The position numbers and the translations under genes were made by a program. Below, piece by piece: positions 31,591 through 39,831 of a stretch of 64,000 nucleotides of DNA. The notes beneath the pieces are model-generated. The model had not been told where the DNA came from. It was given only the letters and a program-made list of their open reading frames with translations, and did no database searches. The DNA lies in assembly GCF_004365875.1 (NCBI RefSeq), contig NZ_SODF01000002.1:992001-1056000 (forward strand), read 5' to 3'. This DNA comes from Kribbella kalugense (GTDB lineage Bacteria > Actinomycetota > Actinomycetes > Propionibacteriales > Kribbellaceae). Each line of letters starts with the position of its first letter. Within the stretch, counting starts at the first letter, position 1.

Positions 31591-32717
31591 GAAACTCCTT
31601 CTAGATAAGGCAATCTGGCCCGCACCTCGAAGCCACCACCGGCCCGTGGTCCGGCTTCCGCCGTACCTCCGCAGGCTGCGGCACGCTCCCGGATCCCGAC
31701 CAGGCCGTGCCCGCCCGAGGCGACGTCTCCGCCGATACCGTCGTCCGTGATCGACAGGTCCAGCTCGTCCGCCGACCAGTTCAGCCGTACGGCGACCTGC
31801 TGAGCGCGGGCGTGTTTGACCGTGTTCGTCAGCGCCTCCTGGACCATCCGATAGATCGCGACCTCGGTGTCGGGCGTAACAGGACGCCGTACGCCGGTCT
31901 CCTCGAACTGCGCGTCCTCCACGAGCTCCGGCAGCGACGCCAAGGTTGGTTGCGGAGCACGATCCTCACCTGCCTTGAGTACGCCGAGCAGTCGTCGGAG
32001 CTGCACCATCGCGTCCCGGCCCGCGTCGGCGATCGCGTCGAAAGCCTGCTCGGCCCGGTCCGGATCCGTGCGGACGACGACCGGTCCGGCCTCGGCCTGG
32101 ACGACCATCAGGCTGACCGCGTGCGCGAGGATGTCATGCATGTCGCGGGCGACCCGGGCCCGCTCCTCCGCGGCGGCGCGGGCGGTCTCGGCGGCGCGTT
32201 CCCGCTCCAACTGGTCAGCCCGTTCACGCAGCGCCACGGCCTTCTCGCGGTGGCTGCGTTCCAGCGATCCGGCCAGGAACGCGGCCACCGGCAGCAGGAA
32301 GGTGAACATGAACTCGGCCGGGTCGTTGTGCTTCAGCAACAACGACGCCGGCGGGAACGTGATCAGGATCAGCACGAGTACGCCGATCCGCTGCCACCGC
32401 TTCCGGCCGAGGCTCGCGACCGAGTAGATCGCCACCAGACCGCCGTACTGCAGGTACTGCCCGGGCCGGTGGTGGAGCGACACCAGCGCGGCGGCCGTGG
32501 CCACGACCACCATGACCCCGAACGGCCACCGCCGCCGCCAGAGCAGCGGGACCACGGTCCCGAGGTTGAAGAGCACGCCGAGCCAGGTGATCTCGCCTGG
32601 AGCGCGGCCGATGAACGGCACCGACGACGCGATCGCCACCGCGACCACGACGGCGAGGTCGATCACCCGGTCCACACCACGTGGCCCAGGGATACCGAGC
32701 CGCTTCAGTGCGCCCAC
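31587..32717 (-). CDS. Sensor histidine kinase (HisKA_3, NarL-type)
   Basis: The 376-residue protein has four or five membrane segments in the first 150 residues and no large extracellular domain, so it probably senses the membrane or an internal signal. A coiled region (HREKAVALRERADQLERERAAETARAAAEERARVA) leads to the HisKA_3 phosphorylation motif RDMHDILAHAVSLM. The ATP-binding domain has VQEALTNTVKHA and DDGIGGDVASGGHGLVGIRERAA. It phosphorylates the coupled LuxR-type regulator. The layout resembles the DesK/LiaS-like cell-envelope sensors. Confidence 0.92.
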   Translation of the reverse strand: MGALKRLGIPGPRGVDRVIDLAVVVAVAIASSVPFIGRAPGEITWLGVLFNLGTVVPLLWRRRWPFGVMVVVATAAALVSLHHRPGQYLQYGGLVAIYSVASLGRKRWQRIGVLVLILITFPPASLLLKHNDPAEFMFTFLLPVAAFLAGSLERSHREKAVALRERADQLERERAAETARAAAEERARVARDMHDILAHAVSLMVVQAEAGPVVVRTDPDRAEQAFDAIADAGRDAMVQLRRLLGVLKAGEDRAPQPTLASLPELVEDAQFEETGVRRPVTPDTEVAIYRMVQEALTNTVKHARAQQVAVRLNWSADELDLSITDDGIGGDVASGGHGLVGIRERAAACGGTAEAGPRAGGGFEVRARLPYLEGVS

Positions 32718-32721
32718 GGCC

Positions 32722-33078
32722 TCAGGACTCCGGGCCGAAGATCTGGCGGATCTCGGATTCGCCTTCCCAGGTCGGCCAGGTGCGGCGGTGCAGGTCCATG
32801 AAGCGCTTGGTCCAGTCGATGACCTCGTCGCGGGTGGTCACGTCGTAGACGGCATAGGCGCCGAGGGGCGCCGGGTCGTCGAACGGGCCTTCGGTGACGG
32901 TCAACTCGCCGGCCGTGACCCCGACTCTCGTGGCCGTTGCGACGGGCAACAAGCCGGCGGTGTCGACGAGGACACCTGAGCGAGCGGCCTCCGCTCCCAG
33001 CGCGGCGATCCCCTCAGCCAGCTCCGGCGGCGGGAACCCGTGTGCCTCGGCAGTCCGCAGTACGGCGATGAACCGCAT
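32722..33078 (-). CDS. YCII/DGPF-domain protein
   Basis: The 118-residue protein begins MRFIAVLRTAEAHG and has VTEGPFDDPAPLGAYAVYDVTTRDEVIDWTKRF. This is the DGPF-like YCII-related fold used in small ferredoxin-like alpha-beta proteins of unknown function, often beside sigma factors. The ATG at 33078 shares a base with the stop of the upstream YdeI-like gene (TGATG), so they are coupled. No ECF sigma factor is next to it here. Confidence 0.82.
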   Translation of the reverse strand: MRFIAVLRTAEAHGFPPPELAEGIAALGAEAARSGVLVDTAGLLPVATATRVGVTAGELTVTEGPFDDPAPLGAYAVYDVTTRDEVIDWTKRFMDLHRRTWPTWEGESEIRQIFGPES

Positions 33079-33527
33079 CAGCGGGCCTTGCCTTCGCGGA
33101 GCATTCCGATGGACTTCTCGATCCGGCGTTCCCGGGTCGCATCCGTCTTCGCCGACGTGACCTGCAGGACGTGCCACTGCTGCTTGCTGTAGCTCAGCGT
33201 CGCCCAGAACTCCTTGGCCTTCGCATCCGCGGCCAGCGCAGTCGCAAACTCCTTAGGTACGTCGAGCACTCGCTCGGCCGTGTCGAGTTCGACCTCCACC
33301 TCCATCATGGAGCCGGGTGAGACCCCGGCCTCGGTACGGCGTTCCGCGCTGAAGCCGAGCAGATAGCGGCCACCCATCCGGGCGATCGACGTACGGAATG
33401 TGTAGCCGTTGACCGTGACGGAGACCTTCGGGTGACCACCGCCGCCGAGGGACTTGACGACGTCCTCGGGGACTTCGAAGCCGGCGGTGTTCCTGCCGGT
33501 CGACAACAGCTCTGCGGTGAATTTCAT
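33078..33527 (-). CDS. DUF1905 / YdeI-like (OmpD-associated) protein
   Basis: The 149-residue protein begins MKFTAELLSTGRNTAGFEVPEDVVKSLGGGGHPKVSVTVNGYTFRTSI, the DUF1905 beta-barrel. The YdeI-type helical tail (FWATLSYSKQQWHVLQVTSAKTDATRERRIEKSIGMLREG) follows. The role is unknown. It is in a tightly overlapping run: DUF998 gene, this gene, YCII gene (4-bp and 1-bp overlaps). Confidence 0.85.
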   Translation of the reverse strand: MKFTAELLSTGRNTAGFEVPEDVVKSLGGGGHPKVSVTVNGYTFRTSIARMGGRYLLGFSAERRTEAGVSPGSMMEVEVELDTAERVLDVPKEFATALAADAKAKEFWATLSYSKQQWHVLQVTSAKTDATRERRIEKSIGMLREGKAR

Positions 33528-34168
33528 CGGACCTCCTCCGTTCGAGCGTGCAGCAGCAGGAGGGTCAGCCAGGCCCAGCCGAGAATCACCGCCACCGAGA
33601 AGCCTAGGTTCACGAACGTCGTACCGCTGCCGGCGCCGAGCCCGACCAGGCCGAGGAAGTACACGATGCCGGTGATCAGCGAGAAGCGGGACCAGCCGGT
33701 GTTGCCTTCCCGGCTGAATCTGCGGGCGAGGACGAGGCAGGCGATGATCAGGCCGATGAAGCCGATCATCCCGGCGATGATGTGCCCGAAGCTGTGCCAG
33801 GAGACGGTCTCCGGGAGGCCGGGCGGCGTACCGATCGGGAAGCCGTCCATCGGATCCGCCCGCATCAGGCCGGCGGCTGCGACCCCCGCGCCGTACACCG
33901 CGAGACCGCCGAAGGCCCAGCGGGAGCGGAGACCGGCGCGGCGCAGGGCGAACGCGCCGATCACGGTGAGCAGGCCGGTGAGGACCATCATCGCGGAGTG
34001 GATCCAGCCGCCAGCGCCGTTGGCCAGGAGGCTCAGCGAGTGCCGGCGGATGTCGAAGCCGTCTCGGACGATCGCCTCGATGGTCCCGATCCCGACGTAC
34101 AGCGGACCGGCGAGCGCGGCCGTGGTGAGTAGTGCCGTGGGTGCGGATTGCTGCGTTGTGGTTGTCAT
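33524..34168 (-). CDS. DUF998 family membrane protein
   Basis: The 214-residue protein has six hydrophobic segments (GPLYVGIGTIEAIV, IHSAMMVLTGLLTVIGAFAL, AFGGLAVYGAGVAAAGL, IIAGMIGFIGLIIACLVL, SLITGIVYFLGLVGLGA, GFSVAVILGWAWLTLLLL) and the DUF998 element IRRHSLSLLANGAGGWIH. Function unknown. The gene is first in a three-gene overlapping operon and divergent from the SARP-type regulator 46 bp away, which may control it. Confidence 0.85.
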   Translation of the reverse strand: MTTTTQQSAPTALLTTAALAGPLYVGIGTIEAIVRDGFDIRRHSLSLLANGAGGWIHSAMMVLTGLLTVIGAFALRRAGLRSRWAFGGLAVYGAGVAAAGLMRADPMDGFPIGTPPGLPETVSWHSFGHIIAGMIGFIGLIIACLVLARRFSREGNTGWSRFSLITGIVYFLGLVGLGAGSGTTFVNLGFSVAVILGWAWLTLLLLHARTEEVR

Positions 34169-34214
34169 GCGGCCAGGCTGCGGCGGAGCACTTTAGAAAC
34201 GCTTTGGATCTACT

Positions 34215-36818
34215 GTGGCGGGCATGCGCTTTGGGGTGCTGGGACCGGTCACCGCGTGGACCGATGACGGGCAGGCGGTGCGGCTGCCGGATCGGAAGGT
34301 GCGGGCGCTGCTTGCCGATCTGTTGCTGCACGCCGGGCGTCCGGTCTCCGCCGCGATCCTGATCGACGACCTGTGGGGTGACGAGCTGCCGGTGAATCCG
34401 ACGGCCACTCTGCAGACCCGGGTGTCCCAGCTGCGCCGCGCGCTGGACGAGGCCGAGCCGGGAGCGCGCTCGCTCGTGCAGACCAGCCCGGCCGGCTACC
34501 TGATCTCGACGGCACCCGAGGCGGTCGATTCGGGTCGCTTCCGCGCACTCGCGGCGCGGGCTCGGCAGACCGGTAGCGCGCGGATGCGGGCCGCGACCCT
34601 GGCTGACGCGCTGACCGTCTGGCGTGGTCCGGCGTACGCCGATGTCGCGGCGGATGCGTTCGCCCGGGCTGCCATCGACCGGCTCGACGAGGAGCGGCTG
34701 GCGGTCCAGGAGGCGTACGCCGAAGCGCGGTTCGTGCTCGGTGAACACGAGGAGCTGGTCGCCGAGCTGGCCGAACTGGTTGCCCGCAATCCGTTGCGCC
34801 AGCGGCTGCGCGCCGTACAACTGAAGGCCTTGCATCAGGCTGGGCGGCAGGCGGAGGCGTTGGCCGGCTACGCGGAGCTGCGCGACCGGCTGCGGGACGA
34901 GCTTGGGCTGGATCCGAGTGCCGAGCTGGTCGAGCTCCAGCAGGCGATCCTGGCGGGACCACCGGCTGAGCCGCGGCCGAAGACCAAGCTGCCGGCCGCC
35001 GTGACCGAGCTGATCGGTCGCGATTCCGCTGTGGACGAGATCGTGGCGCTGCTCGACTCGGCGCGATTGGTGACGCTGACTGGGCCTGGTGGAGTCGGCA
35101 AGACAAGCCTTGCGCTCGCGGCCGCTCGACTGATTCCGGACGCCGCACTGGTCGAGCTCGCAGCGCTGGAGGTCCATCAGGTGGTGGCCGCCATCGATAC
35201 GACCGGCGTGGGACTGCTCGTTCTGGACAACTGTGAACATGTGATCGGCGCGGCGGCGGAGGTCGTTGCGAACCTGCTCCGGCAGTCACCGGATCTGCGC
35301 ATCCTCGCGACCAGCCGGGAGCCGCTCGCGGTCGCGGGCGAACACCGTCTGCCGGTGCCGCCGTTGGAGGAGTCCACTGCCGTCGAGCTGTTCGTAGCGC
35401 GGGCTCGGGCGGCGGATCCTCGGTTCGAGCTGACGGCCGACACTTCCGAGGCGGTGCATACCTTGTGCCGGCGGCTGGACGGGTTGCCGCTGGCGGTGGA
35501 GCTGGCTGCGAGCCGGGTCGGTGCGATGGATGTGCGCGATCTGGCCGACCGCTTCGACGATCGGTACCGGCAGCGTGGTCTGCCGGATCGCCAGCAGACC
35601 GTTTCGGCGATGGTGGAGTGGAGCTGGGACCTGCTCGGCGACCAGGAGCGGGCGGTGCTGCGTCGCCTCGCTCCACATCCCGGCGGTTGCACCCTGGCTG
35701 CGGCCGAGGCGGTCTGCGCAGGTGACGACGTACCGGTTGCCGAGGTGGCGGAGCTCCTGAGCCGGCTGGTCGACCGGTCCCTCGTCGTACGCATCGACGG
35801 GACGTCTGGGTCGCGCTATCGGTTGTTGGAGACGGTCCGCGCGTTCTGCCTGCGACAGCTGGACGCGGCTGGTGAGGGCGAGGTCACGCGGCGACGGTAC
35901 GAGCGCTATTTCGAGAGCCTGGCGCGGCGCACCGAGCCACGGCTCTACGGACACAGCGAGCTGTTCACCTATCTCGGTGGTCTGTACGGCGAAAGCGCCG
36001 CGCCACGGTCGTTGCCTCCGGCAACACGTCCGCGGATCGAGACCGTCGTGTCGGCGGACAGTACGCCGATCGTCGTCGAGGTGTACGGCGACAGCGGGCC
36101 GGCGATCGTGCTCGTCGGTGGAGCGCTGAACGACCGGCGTACGTTCATCCCGCTGGCGAAGCGGCTGGCGAGTCGCTTCACGGTGGCGACGTACGACCGG
36201 CGCGGGCGTGGGGACAGCGGCGACGTACAGCCATGGGCGGTCGAGCGGGAGCTGGAGGACCTTGCGGCGGTGGTCGAGCTGGTGGGCGGATCGGCGTACG
36301 CGCTCGGGGTTTCGACGGGCGCTGTGTTCGCGGGAGAAGCCGCTGCACGGGGTGTGCCGATCAGCGGGCTGCTGTTGATCGAGCCGCCGTTCATCACCGA
36401 CGACACCCGGACTGTGCCGCTCGAGCTGGCGGGGCGGCTGGAGGAGCTGGTCGAGCAGGATCGGTACGGCGATGCGACCGAGCTGTTCCTGATCACCGCG
36501 GTGGAGATGCCGGCCGAGGTGGTCGCGCCGATGCGTACGTCGCCGTTCTGGAACGATCTGGAGGCGTTGGCGCCGACGCTCGGCTATGACATGCAGCTGA
36601 TGGGTGACTTCAGTCTTCCGGACCACTGGGCGAGTGCGATCACCGTGCCGACGTTGGTGATCGACGGCGGGCAGAGCCGGGAGTGGCGGCGGAACACCGC
36701 GCGGACCGTGGCTGAGCTGCTGCCGCGGGGACGGCGGTTGACGATGGATGGTCATCCGCATGACGTCGAGCCCGAGGTGCTGGGTCCGATCATCGAGGCG
36801 TTCGTCTTCGGGGACTGA
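34215..36818 (+). CDS. SARP/AfsR-like regulator: BTAD + STAND ATPase + alpha/beta hydrolase fusion
   Basis: The 867-residue protein joins three parts. Residues 1-95 are an OmpR-type winged helix (RKVRALLADLLLHAGRPVSAA, LQTRVSQLRRAL), and 100-248 the bacterial activation (BTAD) domain. Residues 262-550 are an NB-ARC/STAND ATPase with Walker A GPGGVGKTS (290-298), Walker B LLVLDNCEH (334-342) and LATSREPL. From about 605 an alpha/beta hydrolase follows with YALGVSTGAVFAGEA (nucleophile serine near 700), VIDGGQS (acid near 817) and DGHPHD (histidine near 847). In AfsR-type proteins the last part is usually a TPR sensor, so an enzyme-like sensor or effector here is unusual. The internal ATG at residue 4 gives a conventional start. 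Divergent from DUF998. Confidence 0.88.
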   Translation: MAGMRFGVLGPVTAWTDDGQAVRLPDRKVRALLADLLLHAGRPVSAAILIDDLWGDELPVNPTATLQTRVSQLRRALDEAEPGARSLVQTSPAGYLISTAPEAVDSGRFRALAARARQTGSARMRAATLADALTVWRGPAYADVAADAFARAAIDRLDEERLAVQEAYAEARFVLGEHEELVAELAELVARNPLRQRLRAVQLKALHQAGRQAEALAGYAELRDRLRDELGLDPSAELVELQQAILAGPPAEPRPKTKLPAAVTELIGRDSAVDEIVALLDSARLVTLTGPGGVGKTSLALAAARLIPDAALVELAALEVHQVVAAIDTTGVGLLVLDNCEHVIGAAAEVVANLLRQSPDLRILATSREPLAVAGEHRLPVPPLEESTAVELFVARARAADPRFELTADTSEAVHTLCRRLDGLPLAVELAASRVGAMDVRDLADRFDDRYRQRGLPDRQQTVSAMVEWSWDLLGDQERAVLRRLAPHPGGCTLAAAEAVCAGDDVPVAEVAELLSRLVDRSLVVRIDGTSGSRYRLLETVRAFCLRQLDAAGEGEVTRRRYERYFESLARRTEPRLYGHSELFTYLGGLYGESAAPRSLPPATRPRIETVVSADSTPIVVEVYGDSGPAIVLVGGALNDRRTFIPLAKRLASRFTVATYDRRGRGDSGDVQPWAVERELEDLAAVVELVGGSAYALGVSTGAVFAGEAAARGVPISGLLLIEPPFITDDTRTVPLELAGRLEELVEQDRYGDATELFLITAVEMPAEVVAPMRTSPFWNDLEALAPTLGYDMQLMGDFSLPDHWASAITVPTLVIDGGQSREWRRNTARTVAELLPRGRRLTMDGHPHDVEPEVLGPIIEAFVFGD

Positions 36819-36880
36819 TGTCGATCTGGTGGCTGCGACTCCGACGTACCGGGTGATATCCGGAGGACAGAGGAGAGATC

Positions 36881-37246
36881 GTGGCCAAGTTCGTTCTGAA
36901 CAGCATGTTGCTCGGTAGTACGGACGCCGAGCGGTTGAAGGCGTGGTACCGCGACGGCTTCCACGCCGAGGTCGACGGGTACGGGAACCTGAACCTCGGT
37001 GGGTTCGGCCTGGTGATCGAGCAGCGCGACGACGTCACCACGAAGACGGTCGAGCCGGGGCGGCATATCGTGAACTTCGAGGTCGAGGACATCGAGGCGG
37101 CGGCCGCGCACCTGCGCACCCTCGACGTCGACTGGCTGGTGCACCCGGAGGACCGCGGGGTCGGCTGGTTCGCCACCCTGATCGACCCGGACGGCAACTA
37201 CGTCCAGCTGATCCAGATGAAGCCGGAGTACTTCGCCAACCTCTGA
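36881..37246 (+). CDS. VOC (glyoxalase/bleomycin resistance) family protein
   Basis: The 121-residue protein has the two beta-alpha-beta-beta-beta modules of the vicinal-oxygen-chelate fold: KFVLNSMLLGSTDAERLKAWYRDGF, then HIVNFEVEDIEAAAAHLRTLDVDWL and FATLIDPDGNYVQLIQM. Several metal-ligand positions seem absent (no histidine in the first strand), so a binding role is possible. GGACAGAGGAGAGATC precedes the GTG start. A strong hairpin terminator follows 8 bp after the stop. Confidence 0.87.
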   Translation: MAKFVLNSMLLGSTDAERLKAWYRDGFHAEVDGYGNLNLGGFGLVIEQRDDVTTKTVEPGRHIVNFEVEDIEAAAAHLRTLDVDWLVHPEDRGVGWFATLIDPDGNYVQLIQMKPEYFANL

Positions 37247-37253
37247 AACAAAA

Positions 37254-37286
37254 GTCCGCACCGGACCTGGGGGATCCGGTGCGGAC
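37254..37286 (+). terminator. Strong stem-loop after the VOC gene
   Basis: GTCCGCACCGGA (37254-37265) pairs perfectly with TCCGGTGCGGAC (37275-37286) around a 9-nt loop, 8 bp after the stop codon. A T-rich stretch (GTTTGTTCAGTTTTCTTC) follows about 8 nt later. Likely a transcription terminator. Confidence 0.78.
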
Positions 37287-37330
37287 GATGAGGTTTGTTC
37301 AGTTTTCTTCAGGCGCATTGCAGGAGAGAA

Positions 37331-37399
37331 ATGGCGGCAAGCGAGGGGCAGAACGCCCGACGCCCGCTTGCCGCCCAATCACCGGTGCCTTTGCTGTGA
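37331..37399 (+). CDS. Possible 22-residue peptide inside a hairpin
   Basis: An ATG follows AGGAGAGAA with good spacing and opens a 22-codon frame ending at TGA 37397. The first part of the frame is itself a hairpin: GGCGGCAAGCG (37333-37343) pairs perfectly with CGCTTGCCGCC (37365-37375) around 21 nt. The product is not recognised, and no gene follows for more than 300 bp on this strand, so a leader-peptide role is unsupported. It may be only a structured RNA. Confidence 0.3.
   Translation: MAASEGQNARRPLAAQSPVPLL
37333..37375. repeat. Perfect 11-bp stem with 21-nt loop
   Basis: Second strong hairpin within 120 bp of the VOC stop. Stem and loop as described for the overlapping short frame. 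The intergenic stretch 37247-37506 contains these hairpins, the short frame and nothing else I can support. Confidence 0.7.
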
Positions 37400-37480
37400 T
37401 CGAGGTGAGGTTCTCGACCTGGGCCACGTTCCGCGTGGGTTGTCTGGTGAGATACGGAACGCGCAAGGTGCCGGATGCCT

Positions 37481-37510
37481 TGTTTCTCAGGGTTTCTCAG
37501 GGTTTCTCAG
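37481..37510. repeat. Three tandem copies of a 10-bp unit (GGTTTCTCAG)
   Basis: The unit is repeated three times with one change in the first copy (TGTTTCTCAG). The last copy contains the stop codon of the minus-strand gene at 37507, so unit-number changes would lie just after its stop. It is too short and too few for a CRISPR. Confidence 0.8.
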
Positions 37511-37737
37511 CGGGGTGCTACGTCCCACATGCGCTCGCCGGGCAGGGGGTCGGGGAGCTTGTCGACGGTGGGCATCGGGTCGTTCGTGACCCGCAGTCCG
37601 GCGAATCGACGGCTCATGGCGTCTGCGTACCGCTCGGCCAACGCCGGCTCGGCGTTGTAGTCGGCGATGACGTGCTCACCGAACCAGACACGGACGCGTC
37701 GGCGCTCAATTGTCTGGGTGGCGGTGGCGGTTGTCAC
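37507..37737 (-). CDS. Small conserved-looking hypothetical protein, 76 residues
   Basis: The protein starts MTTATATQTIERRRVRVWFGEHVIADYNAEPALAERY... with balanced composition and a strong AGGAGG 5 nt before the GTG at 37737, so I take it as real. The WFGEHVIADY and RRFAGLRVTNDP elements look familiar from actinobacterial genomes, but I cannot name a function. No signal or membrane segment. Its stop codon lies in the 10-bp tandem repeat. Confidence 0.65.
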   Translation of the reverse strand: MTTATATQTIERRRVRVWFGEHVIADYNAEPALAERYADAMSRRFAGLRVTNDPMPTVDKLPDPLPGERMWDVAPR

Positions 37738-37930
37738 TGGTCCTCCTGGCTGCTACTTCGAGGGGTTTACGGCCTGGAAAACGCGGGCGAGCGCGGTGCC
37801 GGTGCGCCGTGTTGTGTTCACCGTCACGTCAGATCCAACGGAGGATGCAGAGCCGAGGTCACGCCCGAATTCAGAAATTCCCAGCCTTTTTCGGACCCGC
37901 CGGGCCCGAATTCTTCGCAGGTATGTTCGA

Positions 37931-38695
37931 TTACCCAAATGGACCGCGGACGGAGACGCCGCCGTCGAGGACGATCTGCTGCCCGGTGATGTAGGACGCG
38001 GCGTCGGAAGCCAGGTAGACCACCGCCTGCGCGACCTCCTCGGAACGGCCGAAACGACCGGTCGGGATCTCGTCGACGACCTCGGCGTCGACGTTCGCGT
38101 TGGCCACCGCGGTCGCGATGGCGCCGGCCGCGGCCACGTTCATCCGGATGCCGTCGCGGGCGTACTCGGCGGCGACCGTCCGGGCCAGGCTGAGGATGCC
38201 GGCCTTCATCACGCCGTACGCCGCTTGTTCCGGAGCGGCCATGAAGCCGGTGACCGAGCCGACGCTGACGATCGTGCCGCCGGTGCCCTGGTCCAGGAAG
38301 ACGCGGAGTACGGCCCGGACCGCGCGGGCGACGTACCGGAGGTTGAGCTCGTAGATCGTGTCCCAGTCCTCGTCAGCCATCTCGTGCAGCTTCACGGCCG
38401 GCACGAACGCGACCTGCCCGCCGACGACCGTGACCAGCACATCGAGCCCGCCGAGCTTCTCGACCGCGGTCGCGACCATCGCCTCGATGTCGGTCGCCGA
38501 ACGGACGTCGCCGGACACCGGGTACGCCGTACCGCCGCGCGACCGTACTGCCTCCGCAGCCTCCTCGGCACGCTCCGGGTCGACATCGGCTACCACCACC
38601 GCCGCACCTTCGTTGCCGCAGGCCTCAGTCGTCGCACGACCGATCCCGCCACCACCGCCGCCGATCACCAGCACTCGTTTCCCGTTCAACCGCAT
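37931..38695 (-). CDS. Short-chain dehydrogenase/reductase
   Basis: The 254-residue protein has the cofactor motif VLVIGGGGGGIGRATTEACG, VVVADVDPERAEEAAEAVR (NAD-type acidic residues), the SVGSVTGFMAAPEQAAYGVMKAG catalytic region with Ser and Y-x-x-x-K, and a GGVSV end. A classic SDR with complete catalytic residues; substrate unknown. The ATG at 38695 gives the canonical start. 193 bp separate it from the small gene downstream; that gap has an AATTC-rich patch but no gene. Confidence 0.88.
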   Translation of the reverse strand: MRLNGKRVLVIGGGGGGIGRATTEACGNEGAAVVVADVDPERAEEAAEAVRSRGGTAYPVSGDVRSATDIEAMVATAVEKLGGLDVLVTVVGGQVAFVPAVKLHEMADEDWDTIYELNLRYVARAVRAVLRVFLDQGTGGTIVSVGSVTGFMAAPEQAAYGVMKAGILSLARTVAAEYARDGIRMNVAAAGAIATAVANANVDAEVVDEIPTGRFGRSEEVAQAVVYLASDAASYITGQQIVLDGGVSVRGPFG

Positions 38696-38789
38696 GGCCG
38701 GAGCGTAGATCAGCAACGTCGGGATATTCACAGTGTTTCTTCAGGAAGGACACGCCGAAGCTGTCGGAACGGCTCCCTACTCTGGAGAC

Positions 38790-39404
38790 GTGACCATCGA
38801 AGACGCTGGAATCAGGCCACAGGGACCCGCCGAGCGGGTTGTGGCGAAGGCCCTTGTGGTGCCCGAGCGGGTTATCGGCGGCGTCGTGCCGTCGCCCGTC
38901 AGGTCGGGGCCAACCGGGATCGCGGCCGTCCAGAGTGAGCACCTGATCGGTGACATCGGCGACGCGCTCCGGCTGCTCGACGCGGTGGAGCGCGTGCGCG
39001 GCCACGCTCACCCGCTGATCATTGGTCTGCAGGAAATGGTCGGGATGAAGATGCCGGCCGCCCTGGTGCTGAACGCGATCGCCAACGGCCGCACCACGGC
39101 AGCCGAGGTCTCCGAGCAGGTCGGCATCACGACCGGCGAGGCTCAGCTGGCGATCGCCGACCTCGAAGCGCTCGGCATGGTCCGGACCACGCCGGCCCTC
39201 GCGGCCACGGCGATGGGTCAGGCCCGGCTCTCCCAGCTCGACGGTCTCACCGTCCGCGTCCTCGACGTCATCACCGGCATCCTCGGCCCGACCGACGCCG
39301 CTCACCTGGTCCGCCTGCTCCACACCGTCGCCGACGGCCTCGAGTCAGCGTCCGTCGCGGCCGCCGTGAACGACGCTCTCCCCAGGACCGTCCTGCACAA
39401 CTAG
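38790..39404 (+). CDS. Winged-helix (MarR-like) regulator
   Basis: The 204-residue protein has a central winged-helix segment, MKMPAALVLNAIANGRTTAAEVSEQVGITTGEAQLAIADLEALGMV, and a C-terminal helical dimerisation-like region. The N-terminal 70 residues have no clear domain. The GTG at 38790 is 6 nt after TACTCT (38778-38783), so translation may be leaderless; a longer start at 38733 would run through the promoter. Divergent from the SDR gene and possibly its regulator. Confidence 0.7.
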   Translation: MTIEDAGIRPQGPAERVVAKALVVPERVIGGVVPSPVRSGPTGIAAVQSEHLIGDIGDALRLLDAVERVRGHAHPLIIGLQEMVGMKMPAALVLNAIANGRTTAAEVSEQVGITTGEAQLAIADLEALGMVRTTPALAATAMGQARLSQLDGLTVRVLDVITGILGPTDAAHLVRLLHTVADGLESASVAAAVNDALPRTVLHN

Positions 39405-39465
39405 TGTCGAAATGCCGGCCGTGGTCTCGACGTAGCTGGTGTCAAGCGATCAAGGAGGGCATCAG

Positions 39466-39831
39466 ATGTTGCACGACAGCAAGGCGTACAGCGGGTTCTC
39501 GGTTGACGACATCGTGACCGCGAAGGAGTTCTACACGAAGACGCTCGGGCTCGACGTCGGCGAGGAGCACGGGATGCTGCACCTGCAGATCGCGGGTGGT
39601 CCCGTGATCCTGGTGTACCCGAAGCCGAACCATGTCCCGGCGGAGTACACCGTGCTCAACTTCCCGGTGACCGACATCGAGGCGACCGCGCGTGAGTTGA
39701 CCGAGCGCGGCGTCACGTTCGAGCAGTACAACGACGACCAGGACAAGCTCGGCATCTACCGCGGGCAGGGCCCGTTGATTGCCTGGTTCAAGGACCCGGC
39801 CGGCAACGTGCTCTCCATCATTCAGGGATGA
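39466..39831 (+). CDS. VOC family protein
   Basis: The 121-residue protein has a glyoxalase-like fold with SVDDIVTAKEFYTKTLGLDVG in the first module and NFPVTDIEATARELTERGVTF and IAWFKDPAGNVLSIIQ in the second. AAGGAGGG lies 6 nt before the ATG. Metal ligands cannot be assigned firmly. Convergent with the DUF3152 gene, overlapping by 10 bp. Confidence 0.88.
   Translation: MLHDSKAYSGFSVDDIVTAKEFYTKTLGLDVGEEHGMLHLQIAGGPVILVYPKPNHVPAEYTVLNFPVTDIEATARELTERGVTFEQYNDDQDKLGIYRGQGPLIAWFKDPAGNVLSIIQG

Noticed and set aside
37481..37510. Possible CRISPR
   Set aside because: Units are contiguous 10-mers with no spacers; a simple tandem repeat.
37753..37938. A 61-codon minus-strand frame before the small gene at 37507
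   Set aside because: Basic, low-complexity start and no clear ribosome-binding site; it may be 5' leader of the small gene, but I cannot support it as a protein.
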